Shown here: positions 1 to 11,600 of the stretch, piece after piece
Layout: the number at the start of each line of letters is the position of its first letter
Position numbering within the stretch: position 1 is the first letter of the stretch
Origin: Wurfbainia villosa
Taxonomy: Eukaryota > Streptophyta > Magnoliopsida > Zingiberales > Zingiberaceae
Assembly: GCA_025175895.1 (NCBI GenBank)
Contig: CM046006.1
Span: forward strand, 65,120,288-65,184,287
Reading direction: 5' to 3'
Length of the DNA: 64,000 nucleotides
Program-made: the position numbers and the translations under genes
The notes under the pieces: model-generated
The model's input: only the letters and a program-made list of their open reading frames with translations
Databases searched by the model: none
Told to the model about the DNA's origin: nothing

Positions 1-1531
1 CAGGTGGACTTGGTCCGGCATGATGAAAAGGTTGAGTGGTACTACTCAAGGAGTTAGATGTTGATTAATTAATGGTCAGTAAATTAATTAATCGACGGAC
101 ATTCGAGATCTTAAATACAGGGAGAAAATATACAAATAATATGTGGAGCCCATATTATCATATGGGGGTTGGTGAGGTAGATCAATAATGATCCTTTAGT
201 GGATTGGATCATCATTAGTGGATCGGACTTTATGTGGGCTTGATCCTTGGGTGGCCAAGATCCAACTCCTCCTCATGGTCCCTAATGTAGCCTATTAACA
301 CCTCATGAAGCTTAGATCCAATGGATAGAAACAAAATTCTAAGATCTATAGGTAGAGATTAAATCTCTAAGATCCGACGGTTGAGATTAAATCTCTAGAT
401 CCGACGGTTGAGATTAAATCCCTAGAACCAATGGAGGAGATTAAATCATGACTTATCCCTAACTCTATAAAAGGAGGGCAAGGGAGTTGGCGTGAAGATC
501 ATCCATGAGAGCTAGGGTTTTGGGCTGCAAGAGAGCAATCCTAGTTGAGATAGGATTAGGGTTAGGGTTTGGAGGCTTGGGTGGCACCAAATAAGGAAGG
601 CTTTGCTTTCTTCTTCTTCCTTCATTAGCCGGCATCCAGCAGCTCATCCAGCCCCTTTCCAACCTTGGCCGGCGGCCAAAGCTTCTCTTCTCCCTCTCCT
701 TAGGTGGTGGAAACAAGATATAGGGCTTTCCCTTGGTGTCTTGGCCGGATTCCACCACAAACTCCTCCTCCTTGTTGGCCGGCGGCAAGGATCTATTTGT
801 TCCTTGTTGGTTGGTTTTAGGGAGGAGAAGAACCTTGTTTCTATTCTTTCTCTTGCTTTGGGAGAGCAAGGAAGGAAGATTTGCGATCTAGGAGCTTCAA
901 CTTTTGGTAGATCGTCGCCCACACGACGTCCGAAAGGAGGAAGGTCATCCATTAGAAGATCGAGAGGTATATCGATTCTCTAATCTTTATATGTTACATG
1001 TTTGTATTTGTTTTTCAATTATGAGCATGATATAAATCTGTATATGGCTAAATAATACTTGGATCCCGAGCATAAATACAAAAATCGGCAATCCGGACAT
1101 CGTCTATTCCGCGGCTACTTGTAGAATAGAGGATGGTCGCTTGAACAACGAGTTTGTTCAAGTGACCTCTCTAAACGAATAGCACGACGATGACTTGGTT
1201 GTTTGGGCAATCCCTTTTGTCTAGGATTAAATTTTTTTAATCCGGGGACATCGAAGGGATCGCCATAATCAAGCAACCGAGGTGAAGTGGGAAGCGAAGT
1301 TTCCCCTCACGAACTCGATAAGCAAAACCCTTCATAGGAACCCTACTAATTCCAACTAAGAATGTTCTAGACAAAGATACCTGTAAACTACAAGTATCTC
1401 TCAATATATTAACACAAAGGGTAAACTAGAATAATACCCTGAACAATCAATTATCTGCCAATCCGATCCAAAGGCTCCCCGCAGGTCTCGACCTTTCTTC
1501 GAAGAGAAAAAGATCCGATCCAACAGTCCAC
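1..1531 (+). other. LTR-like promoter and leader region, unassigned
   Basis: No open reading frame here looks real. A good TATA box (CTATAAAAGG, 464-473) is preceded by A/T-rich, repeat-bearing sequence and followed by a G/C-richer, TAGGGTTT-containing stretch (about 510-960), the usual arrangement of a plant LTR promoter followed by R/U5. A possible LTR end is the CCAACA at 1525-1530, but no canonical primer-binding site follows and no second LTR copy is in the window. It could be an LTR inside element H or part of H's long non-coding internal region. The call rests on composition and promoter layout only. Confidence 0.35.
352..430 (+). repeat. Three short direct repeats upstream of a TATA box
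   Basis: The phrase GAGATTAAATCTCTA occurs three times with a GATCCGACGGTT linker, period about 26 bases; the third copy reads ATCCCTA. The unit contains the imperfect palindrome GAGATTAAATCTC. It sits about 35 to 110 bases upstream of the TATA box at 464-473, a typical place for LTR U3 enhancer repeats. The function is inferred. Confidence 0.6.
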
Positions 1532-2207
1532 GATAAAGTGGTCGCATTTCTGCGATGAATGACTCGGAGATTTTCCTAGATCATCTGATCTCATCACTTA
1601 ATCCTACGAGTTGCAACTGTAGAATACCAAATAGTTATGACTATCGTCATATACTCTCTCCTCTGTACAAAGTCAATCCACATCTGGGGGTAACTATTGT
1701 TGTTGTCTGCATGAGTCTTCTACTATGTCTTCTGCTGATACTGCTGAATAAATCACTTCCCTTTAAGGGAAGTATCATGGAACTCCATCCATGCCTGAGG
1801 TAGTAGGTTTCTACTGATGAGATAACCCAAATCTTCTGTGCTGATTTCTGCTGTCGAGACGGTGCATCATCCACCCAGAACACCATCGATAGTCTTCAAC
1901 TGAGTCTTCAAAATGCACCTCCTTAATCTATACTGGTTGCTTACAATAGCAACAGATGCACTGATCCAACAGATAATCTGACTTCGCGTGTCTTCGTGAT
2001 CCACACTGCATGCACATAATCCCTTTAGAGTCTTTGTTCTAATTTCGCTGATGTGCACGAGAACATTCTGATGATCTGCGGTTGGTCTTCTATAATCGAA
2101 AAGTAGCTCCAGGCCTATGACTCCGATCTTGCTCCTTTTATCCAATAGTCGGAGACTTCTGACTCTAAGAAGTTGACCTGCAATATCTACTTATCGGTCT
2201 TCAACTC
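1532..2207. other. Non-coding stretch, nothing recognised
   Basis: Short reading frames on both strands overlap one another, lack domains and look random. The same type of sequence resumes after element A at 7509, so this is probably the internal, untranslated part of the retroelement that A entered (element H). Confidence 0.4.
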
Positions 2208-2212
2208 TTAAA
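2208..2212. repeat. Target-site duplication of element A, left copy (TTAAA)
   Basis: TTAAA directly precedes the TGTAGGGG terminus of element A. The identical TTAAA at 7504-7508 follows its other terminus, as expected for a 5-bp integrase-made duplication. Confidence 0.9.
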
Positions 2213-3436
2213 TGTAGGGGATCGATCGGCCGGCTAGAGGGGGGTGAATATCCTTCTTTCGTTGGATGAAGTAATTTGCTCGTCTACAAAGCGTTAGCGC
2301 AAGCGGAATATGCAAATACAAACAAATAAAGACAAAGAAAAAGATACACAAGAATACAAACAATGCAAACACCGAGATGTAACGTGGTTCACGGCTACGC
2401 CGCTAATCCACGGTCCGATTCGTCCAAGGTGAATCACTCCTTAATCTTTCACTAGATCTCTCCTTTGCACAAAGCTAGGTGGAGGTAACCTCTTTTACAC
2501 AACAACACTCCTCTTACAAATATAATGGAAATAAGCTCAAGTAAGAGGATGGAAAGCTTTAGGGAACTTTGGTATAAGATTAGAGCATAAGCATTAGCCT
2601 CCCAAAACCCCACACCATTCCTCTTTATAGAGGAAGAGGGTTTCTTCCCGTTGACACAGGAGCAGTTGACTGATGTCCCTATCAGTCGACGGGTCCTGTA
2701 GTCGTTGCCCAATAACGGCTGCTTTCCACGTTGGATTTCATCCAACGACACTGGCATCAGTCGACTGATATTGTCATCAGTCGACTGATGCTCGATCAAT
2801 CGAGTGCTCGGCGAGCTTGACTCCATTCTGTGCCCAAAACACTTGCGACATCGGTGATGCCTTCATCGATCAGGTAATCTCGCGATCCGCCACTCCATGG
2901 CGGTCATTATGGCACTGAACGGTTCGAACACTAGTCGAGTCACCATCGACTTAGAGTAGTCGACTACCATTAACATGGTAGTCAACTGATGTCGAGAAAT
3001 CCCATCCGACACTTAGCCAAATGGCCAAGTTTCACCTAGGAGCTACTACCCCTTCCCGGGTTACATTCGCTCACTCTCATCCCTCGGAGTCCCTCGCCTT
3101 TGAAGTTATCTTCGTCCGGCCACGTCCCTCGGATGCGCCAAGCGCACGGCTCTGCAGTGCCATCCTTCGCGTCTCGTCCTGAAGTCTACTTCCTCCGGCT
3201 TCACTCCAAGCTTCTCGTTCGGCGGTCCCTTGGATGCTCCAAGCGCACGGCTTCCACAAAGCCATCCTTCACCGACTCAAGGACAGAGTCATGAGAGGTG
3301 AAACTCGCCAAGGCTCCATGTGCGAATTACTAAGACCTGCAAGACTCCAACGCACATATCAAATCATATTACCAATCTAACTTAAACCCTTTGCCACACC
3401 ATCAAAACCATATTACGGCAAGAGATTGCCCTAACA
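2213..3436 (-). repeat. Element A 3' LTR
   Basis: A 1224-bp repeat of 6356-7503. On the minus strand it begins TGTTAGGGCAATC and ends CCCCTACA. The TATA box (CTATAAAG) is at 2630-2623. The pyrimidine box TTCACCCCCCTCTAGC that recurs near the 3' end of many LTRs here is present as its complement near 2232-2248. The U3 part carries several CAGTCGACTG-type palindromes (2690-2830). It keeps about 100 bases (around 2636-2735) that the 5' LTR has lost. Confidence 0.92.
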
Positions 3437-3450
3437 ATCTCACCCTTTTT
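3437..3450 (-). other. Element A polypurine tract
   Basis: On the minus strand the run AAAAAGGGTGAGAT directly precedes the TGTTAG start of the 3' LTR. This is the expected position and composition for the plus-strand DNA synthesis primer. Confidence 0.8.
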
Positions 3451-4590
3451 GATGTGTGGCAATTCGTTTAAGTTAGGTAAAAATATTTGATAAAAACTAT
3501 TAAGGAAGGAAAGCATGTGAATAACATGATTAGCAACTCTCCCTCTTAATACATGAAACTCCCCCTACATATATTCCCCCTTACTTAAACATAACATTTC
3601 TCCCCCTTTGACACCATCAAAAATAATAAACAAGGTTTATACAGGCATGGCATCAAGTCTAGAGGTAAAAAAAAGGCAAAACATGCCTTAAAATCGGATA
3701 CAAAAGGTTATTGGGCATGTTATCAGGCTTCCAGTCGACTGGTTCAGACTACCAGTCGACTGGCACGTGCATTTCTTGTATCTGATTTTCCAGGGAGAAT
3801 TTCATAAATGCGTAAAAAATTCTATAAAATTCGAAAATTCATGAAATTTGGGGAATACATTTCTTGTAAGTATATCTATCAATGAAAAATAGTTTTCCAT
3901 GAAAAATCATTGTATTTTCAAAGATTTACCAAAAATCCAAAAGTTTTAAAAACCACTAGGCTTTTGATCAAGTTAGTATCCATTTTAACACCTAGTTTTG
4001 GCTTGAATTGTTTCAAAACATGAATACACAGATTTTAAAGTAAGAAATTGTTTTGAAAACATATGAAATATCCAACCATGATCTTTGGGCAATATGTCTA
4101 TGAATTAAACATAAGTCTTCCCCATGATTGGTCTATTATTGCTACTTTGATACCTTTAATGGTCATCTAAATGTCATAGGCACTAGTGGACATTTGTATC
4201 ATCCTAACATCTCACCCTTGCTAAGTTTTTAATCAAGGTAGCCTATAGTGAGTGTGAGATGCATCCTAAAGGTATTTGTATATACTTAACCATTAATTTC
4301 ATGCATTTCTACCCATGGTTAAGTATCATCCTACCATTTCACATGATCATAAAGACATATATGAGTTAATTTCACATTATGACCATGAAATACATATATT
4401 CATCAAATTGTTATCATGCATTAGGTATTATGTGATCATACTAAAGCAAATATCACTTAAAGCATGATTTATCTACTTATAGGTGCATTATCATCACCTA
4501 ACACTATTTCAAAAATGTTGTCCCGCCATCCTAAGTCAACCAACATATGATTTAGGTCAATTGCATATGGTTGACTATCCTAGGGTTTTC
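3451..4590 (-). other. Element A non-coding region between gag and 3' LTR
   Basis: A/T-rich sequence with no reading frame, homologous to the same interval of element B (18361-19483) and, inverted, to the gag-to-LTR interval of element C. It contains two perfect CAGTCGACTG palindromes (3732-3741 and 3753-3762), 21 bases apart. This is where autonomous relatives would carry pol; nothing of pol remains. Confidence 0.8.
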
Positions 4591-6292
4591 CTAACCCTTT
4601 AGGATGGATTTTGGAACCCAAAATAAGTTCTTACCTATGGGGTTCACTAAAAATTCTTTAGGGATCCATTTTCTAGCAATTACTTTCTTTTTGTCTTGAC
4701 CCCTAGCAATTAGGCATTTATAGGCCTTTTCATTTTTCTTTTTTTTCTAACCTAGGCCTTTCTTGTTGAAGCTTGCCCTTTGGCTCCCAATTATCATGTT
4801 AAGGGTATTGGAGCATATTGTAAACTTTTCTAGGGCTTTGGTCAAGTGGTCTATCTTTTCCCTTAAAGCCCTATTTTCATCCATACATGCATCACTAACA
4901 TTAAATGGCATATAGTTATCATGTGAGCATGCATCATAATCATTATCATTAAAACATGCTTTTTCTAATTTTTGCTCTAAATCTTTAATTTGATCAAGCA
5001 TGGTTTTATTTTTCTTCTTTGCTCTAAATAAATCCCTAGTGAGGCATCATAGACATAATTTGCTTAGGGGGTAGACTTGTTATCTCACTTACCAAATCCT
5101 CTTCCGATGATGAGGATGTAGAGGAGGCTCCCCCTCCACTTGAGCTTGCCTCTTCATTTTCTTGCTCGGAGGAGGAAGTGTCTAGGTCGTCAAACGCCAT
5201 TAATGCCAAGTTGGTGACAAAAGCATTCTCCTCTTCCGATGATGATGAAGATGATGAGGAAGAAGGATCATCCCATGTCTTTGCTTTGAATGCCTTGGCC
5301 TTCCCTTTTTCTTTGGCCTTCTTCTCTTCTTCCTTCTTTTTGCTCCCCTTTTTCTTCTTCTTTTCCTCTTTCTTCTTCCTTTCTTCTTTGCTCTTGTTTA
5401 GGAGAGGACAATTGTCCCTTATGTGTCCCTCTCCTTGGCAATTGTAACAAATTATCTTTCCCCTTGTTCTTCTCCTCCTATCATTAGATTTATTAAAATG
5501 AAAACCTTTTAATGCACGCCTTACCCTCCTTACCATATAGGCTTCTTCCATGCTATCCATGGAGGAAGAGGAGGACGCTTCATCGGAGGAGGAGGGGATC
5601 TCTATCTTCTTCTTCCCCTTATGTGCCATTAAGGCTACTCCTCTTGAAGGTTGAAACTTTGGCTCTTCTTGTATTCCTTCAAGCCTCGTTTCGTGGAGAT
5701 CCATTATTGAGAAGAACTCCTCCAAGGTGCTCACTTCTAAATTCTTCGAAATATAGAAGGAGTCCACCATGGAGCTCCACTTTGAGGACCGCGGAAAGGC
5801 ATCTATAGCCTTCATAATCATATCCCGGTTTGATAGCTTCTCACCTACACTTGACAAACCGGTTATAATTTCCTTGAAACGAGAATGTAAGGAAAGTACC
5901 TTTTCTCCCTTTTCTAGTTTAATGTTGTTGAGTTGGGAGCAGAAGACATCTCTCCTTGCTAGCTTGGCCTCGGATGTGCCTTCATGGAGTTCTATAAGTT
6001 TCTCCCACATCTCTTTGGCACTAGCACATTCTCCGATCCGGTTGATCTCTTGTTGAGGGAGCACATTGAGAAGATGATGTTTTGCCTTTGAGTTTGCAAG
6101 GTGCTCCTCTCTTTGCTTCTTAGTCCATCGTGATTTTTCAATTTGTTCACCCCTTTCATCCCTAGGCAACTCGAAACCATTTTCCATTATAAGCATAATA
6201 TCAAAATCGGTCTCGAAGAATACCTCCATTCGCTTCTTCCACCAAGCGAATTCCCTTTCAAACTTCGGCGGATGAATGTTTGATCCGGCCAT
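4591..6292 (-). pseudogene. gag: Element A Gag-like protein, frameshifted
   Basis: The start ATG at 6292 gives MAGSNIHPPKFE, also seen in element C. The first 418 residues are continuous: an N-terminal copia Gag domain (UBN2-type, about residues 10-200), a Ser/Asp-rich linker, a CX2CX4HX4C zinc knuckle (CYNCQGEGHIRDNC, about residue 280) that is intact, then Lys/Glu-rich and acidic Ser-rich tracts. A small deletion near 5045, compared with the uninterrupted frame of element B, shifts the frame. The coiled-coil part continues at 5001-4747, and a TAG replaces the TAC codon of GLGYKG near 4748. Homology runs to the family stop at 4591. Gag would form the particle and bind RNA; this copy cannot make the full protein. 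Confidence 0.88.
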
Positions 6293-6340
6293 CTTTTGAT
6301 GAAGTGCTTGTTGCGGCGGTTAGTCCTCGACAAGTGACTT

Positions 6341-6353
6341 GGCTCTGATACCA
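6341..6353 (-). other. Element A primer-binding site (tRNA-Met type)
   Basis: On the minus strand TGGTATCAGAGCC follows the LTR end CTACA after two bases. This is the standard plant copia primer-binding sequence complementary to the 3' end of initiator tRNA-Met. Confidence 0.92.
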
Positions 6354-6355
6354 CT

Positions 6356-7503
6356 TGTAGGGGATCGATCGGCTGGCTAGAGGGGGGTGAATAGCCTTCT
6401 TTCGTTGGATGAAGTAATTTGCTCGTCTACAAAGCGTTAGCGCAAGCAGAATATGCAAATACAAACAAATAAAGACAAAGCAAAAGATACACAAGAATAT
6501 AAACAATGCAAACACCGAGATGTAACGTGGTTCACGGCTATGCCGCTAATCCACGGTCCGATTCGTCCAAGGTGAATCACTCCTTAATCTTTCACTAGAT
6601 CTCTCCTTTGCACAAAGCTAGGTGGAGGTAACCTCTTTTACACAACAACACTCCTCTTACAAATATAATGGAAATAAGCTCAAGTAAGAGGATGAAAAGC
6701 TTTAGGGAACTTTGGGAGAAGATTAGAGTATAAGCATTAGCCTCCCAAAACCCCACACCATTCCTCTTTATAGAGGAACCAATAGCTTTCCACGCTGGAT
6801 TTCATCCATCGGCAGATCGCATCACCGACCGATATTGCCATCAGTCGACTGATGCTCGATCAGTCGAGTGCTCCGCGAGCTCGACTCCATTCTATGCCCG
6901 AAACACTTGCGACCGATCGATGCCTTCATCACCGATCGGATCAAGATGACCGCCACTCCATGGCAATGATCGCTGGCACTTGAACCGGACTCAAACACTA
7001 GTCGAGTCACCATCGACTTAGAGTAGTCGACTACCATTAACATGGTAGTCCACTGATGTCGGGAAATCCCATCCGACACTTAGCCAAATGGCCAAGTTTC
7101 ACCTAGGAGCTACTACCCCTTCCCGAGTTACATTCGCTCACTCTCATCCCTCGGAGTCTCTCGCCTTTGAAGTTATCTTCGTCCGGCCACGTCCCTCGGA
7201 TGCGCCAAGCTCACGGCTCTGCAGCGCCATCCTTCGCGTCTCGCCTTGAAGTCTACTTCCTCCGGCTTCACTCCAAGCTTCTCGTCTGGCAGTCCCTCGG
7301 ATGCTCCAAGCGCACGGCTTCCGCAAAGCCATCCTTCACCGACTCAAGGACCGAGTCATGAGAGGTGAAACTCGCCAAGGCTCCATGTGCGAATTACTAA
7401 GCCCTGCAAGACTCCAACGCACATATCAAATCATATTACCAATCTAACTTAAACCCTTTTCCACACCATTAAAACCATATTACGGCAAGAGATTGCCCTA
7501 ACA
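6356..7503 (-). repeat. Element A 5' LTR, internally deleted
   Basis: A 1148-bp partner of 2213-3436. The termini match (TGTTAGGGCAATC and CTACA on the minus strand), and the TATA box is at 6773-6766. About 100 bases just upstream of the TATA box are missing relative to the 3' LTR (junction near 6780), removing several palindromic repeats. The nearby 6810-6960 differs from the 3' LTR in many short GATCG-like words. Confidence 0.9.
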
Positions 7504-7508
7504 TTAAA
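7504..7508. repeat. Target-site duplication of element A, right copy (TTAAA)
   Basis: Identical to 2208-2212 and directly adjacent to the outer end of the 5' LTR of element A. Confidence 0.9.
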
Positions 7509-8588
7509 CTCTTGTACGGAGTCATTTATAAACTCCTAACTCAATCCAATGTCTTCCGATAGAATCTGATAGAAGATCCAAATATCTTAATCCCAAAAGT
7601 AAGCCAATAACCGTGGGTGGCTTAAAACACCCATTCACATTCTTGAGCTATTAAGTGAGTGTAAACTCTATAAGTCTAATGACTCTGTATGGTATTCCCA
7701 TTACCAACGATCACCCTACTTGAAGCTCAAGAATCCCTTACAATGTGTCACAGAAAGTGACGCGGGGAAATACTCTCCCTCAACATCACTAAACCATTAT
7801 CAAGTGATGTTTTATTCCCCGAAGGTTATTTTCTGCATTTACCACCAAATACCGGCTTGATCCCAATAATGGTATGAAAATAACTCTACTTTCTCTGTAT
7901 AACCCAAGTTAAGTACTCAAAAGTGTCTCTCCAGTTATACAACCCAGTACGAACAACTCAGGGATCAAAATCCCTATGAAACACCTTATACTAACCCGCC
8001 GCTTGCTGCAGCAATAATAGTATACACACCTAGTCCATTACCCCACAGGTAATGATCTGACTAGCATGAATAGTGAAAATCCCTAGACTGTAGTATTTGA
8101 TTTTCACAAGAAATGTGACGACTTGACTCCTATTTTCCGACTCGGTATCAGTCGGCTCTCAAAGGTAAATCACCTTTTTGACACAGGTTCAAGACTCACA
8201 GACTCAACAGATCGTGCCCGTGGTCAACTCATACCACAGTTACGCATAATAACCAACACACTACAGGTTATTCCTTGTTATATACACCAAATGCATAGCC
8301 AACAAAACCGGGAGTATAAACACTAAAGGTAACTCCGGTTAGTCACCTCGGTGGATGACCCCTACTACAAGTCTGCACAGGTGTCATAAACTCTATTGTA
8401 TACACCTATTGATCAAGTTTAGATAAATATCTACTAAACAATAAGTTATCAGGAATTCTTACCTCGTGCTGCTTGGAGCTCAGGTCACTGTCAGTCTCAT
8501 CTCAAAAAACCAAAATCGAAACAAATCGACTCCCAAGAATCCAAGACTAAACATAAAACAACATTGTATGGCATCGCAGAACCTAGGT
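7509..8588 (-). other. Element H untranslated internal region next to its primer-binding site
   Basis: No reading frame longer than about 70 codons and no domain. It lies directly downstream (minus sense) of the primer-binding site of H, so it is read as the element's leader. The sequence before element A (1532-2207) is probably its continuation. No gag or pol of H is in the window. Confidence 0.45.
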
Positions 8589-8599
8589 CTCTGATACCA
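8589..8599 (-). other. Element H primer-binding site
   Basis: On the minus strand TGGTATCAGAG, a tRNA-Met type site, lies seven bases after an LTR end of the form ...CATGACA (LTR edge at 8607). Confidence 0.7.
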
Positions 8600-8606
8600 A
8601 TAAAGT

Positions 8607-11600
8607 TGTCATGCCTCAAGAGTATGCCGAGCTGAAAATCAAACGGACAACATCTTCCCTGTACGTGGCAACATACCATGTTAATACAAGGCCCGTAGGC
8701 CCACAACCACAACATAATAAGAAATTATATATATCAAACACAACAGAAAACATAAAACCACATACCCATAACCACACATATACAATACAACTCACGCACC
8801 ATGCATACCGGTATGACTAACACCAAACTAAGATACACCATAACAAAACCAGAAAAGGAAGGTACAACAACAATAGTGTCACAGACTACAAATCATCACA
8901 TAAAAACCAAAGACATCGAAATATCAACGATAAATCCCAAAAGCTTGGACCCTCGGAGTTGAGATGAGATGATGCCAGCCAGCGGTGCTCCAAGCCATCA
9001 CGAAGACTTCTACTTATTACCTGGGCGACAGAAATCCCAGGGTCCGTGGTGGTGAGTATAACTCAGTAGGTAATAAGAAAAACATGTATTTATCAAATAT
9101 CACATGTAATTCAACAGAAAAATCTACAGGTACATCAGGTAAACACCAGCATGATAAACAAATACATGCATATACCTTCCAACCCAAAAGAACAATGTAA
9201 AATGCTGACATACCTGAAAGTCTGCTACGCTACACCTATTCAACCTGAGCACATATCCACAATAATATATATATATATATACACACACATACATACATAT
9301 ACATAACTGGAAATCTGGTCTAAACCATACGACAATATAAAGACTGGTCAAAGCATGCAATAGTCTAACCAACAAGTATACAAGTATCTGACACAACCAT
9401 ATAACAAATGCGAGTAGCATATATGAAGATGATGTATAACCAAATGAAGCAAGCATAGTACAATCAAATACAACATCACAATAAGCATATATATATAGTG
9501 TCGGCTCACGCTAAAGCTATCACGACTCTAGTGTGGCCTCGGTCACTCGACATGACAACTATTCCAACTCAACACTAACCACTACTCTCGAGTGGTCGAG
9601 TGGGCAGTATGATCGAGTAGCATATAAGCGTAAAGAGCAAGCTACTCGACGGGGGTCCCTGTTGTTGGCCACTCCGACAGTCACTGCCCATGAGTGATCG
9701 AGTGCCACACACGTAGGACTACAACATGCAAATCCAACTACCACTGTCTATAGTGATAGAGTGTGGCACCACAATGCTCTTCCCTCACACCAGTTACTCC
9801 TCCTATGAGTAACCGTAGAGGCATGATGACTGACGACTCTCTCAACCATAAGGGAGACCACGTCGCTAGCATGCATGTAAATTACATGAATGCTCTATCA
9901 CACAAATAGACATCCACCACAGACTCTCTATTCTACAGAGAGTCAAACTAATCAGATCAACGCACTCTCTATCCTGCAGAGAGTCGTACTCAACTGATTA
10001 TAACAAGCTAGGACCACCGGTCCGTAGCGACACACTAAGTACAATTCACCTGACCATTTACATAATACATGGTCGGTAGTAAACATGCAACCTAAGGGTA
10101 TTAGAATTAACCCTACATTCAAGACATTACCTACCCACGGATGACCTTTTTGCCCAATTTATAATCAGGTCGTCATCCGTACTTCACTATTTGCACCTAA
10201 CTAAACAAATTCTAGATTACTTACATCACATCTATAACTCCTAATCATGATGTAGTGAATTATGATAAGATCAATAAATCTTAACAGCCAAAGATAAGGT
10301 ATCAAGCGCAAGAGTAAATAAGAGCGGAGTCAAGGTAACATGATCATATAAGATGATCATATATCTAAATCTGTATGGATTAAAACTACCTGACCAGGGT
10401 AGGAAATTACCCACCTGATATGTAAAAAACCAATTGTCTTCACGTCCGAAAACTCTGCCTCAAATCAAATCCTAGCTTAGCTTACATTGCAAAGAATCTA
10501 TAACAACCAGATGGATTCAACCAAAAGATTAACCCTTGTTCATGGACTCTTAATAAACAATTCCACAACAAAGCTGATGGTATGAATATTACACAACCAT
10601 ATGATATCAAATATGAACTTACCGAGCTTGTATCATCCACACCACTTCCTATATCAAGTATAGAGTATTAGATCTGCATTTACTCAACCCGTATATGGAA
10701 ATCACCCTCCTCGGATCAACCTCTTCACCTAATAGCAGCTGTATAACTATGCCAATATTAACCACACTATAAATCAAATCCTACTTTCCAGAATACCAAG
10801 ATCTATACTTACCTCACACTACTTCAATGTCTCCCCGCTCCTTGATTCCCTTTGATGAATTCAACTTGCTCAATCAAGTTAAACGGAGGACAATCTCCAA
10901 ATTCTAAACACTGAATATCTGATAATTACATCATAGGAAAATTACTAGTTGCTTCTAATTAGCGATTGGATTTAAATCCAAATAGCTTCTTGATACACCT
11001 ACACATATATGATCCAAATGAATCAGTTAAACTGCAACCAATACCCAATTTCAATTACTCTAAACACTTGCAATCACAGTATCCAGAATTAATCCAATTT
11101 GTAAATTCTCAAATTTTCTTGATCTAAAGAAATAGAATGAAAATAGAGGTCTTTTACGACAAATTGAAGGCGGAGACTATAGGAAATTCCATGGCAGATT
11201 CCCTAATCCAATTCCCTCGAACCACCATAAGCTACTGATGGTGGCAGCATTGGTCGATGGTTGTGCTCATGATCAGCGTAGTAGGATGTGAAGGAGAGGA
11301 AATGGAAGTCGAAACAAACCGTCGACGATGTGAGGACAAGAAAGTTGCGTGATCGATTGCCTGCCCTGGTGGAAATCTCCGATGGCAAAACTGCAGAGAA
11401 GGGCAACAGCAACCTGGCTCGAGCGACGACAGAGGGGACAATAGACTGATCTCACGGTAAGATGAAAACAGTGATGATGAGGAAATCAGAAGAGAAGACA
11501 AGAAAACTAGTGAAACCACTCACCGGCAGTTCGGGTAGCGACTGGAGCAGGGTGTTCAGCGGGGATGTGCTCGAGATCTTGATCCAGTGAGGAAACACCC

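Larger units (their letters stand above)
2213..7503 (-). mobile_element. Element A: complete gag-only copia-type LTR retrotransposon
   Basis: A 5.3-kb element on the minus strand flanked by identical TTAAA duplications. In its own orientation it reads: 5' LTR (7503 to 6356), primer-binding site TGGTATCAGAGCC (6353-6341, complementary to initiator tRNA-Met), gag frame (from 6292), about 1.15 kb of non-coding DNA, purine-rich tract (3450-3437), 3' LTR (3436 to 2213). No protease, integrase, reverse transcriptase or RNase H can be found. It is thus non-autonomous, resembling the gag-carrying terminal-repeat retrotransposons (TR-GAG) described in plants. It sits in the non-coding part of element H. 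Confidence 0.9.

Noticed and set aside
603..983. A 126-codon plus-strand frame after a TATA box
   Set aside because: Overlapping frames on the other strand, no domain, and composition of an LTR R/U5 region; not supported as a gene.
5178..5487. Plus-strand frames rich in Phe/Ser/Leu opposite element A gag
   Set aside because: Antisense of the Lys/Glu- and Ser-rich tracts of gag; the same artefact occurs opposite B (19830-20416) and C (23128-23655).
6341..6353. Possible tRNA gene at tRNA-Met-like sequences
   Set aside because: Only the 12-13 bases complementary to the tRNA 3' end are present, as in all primer-binding sites here; no cloverleaf.
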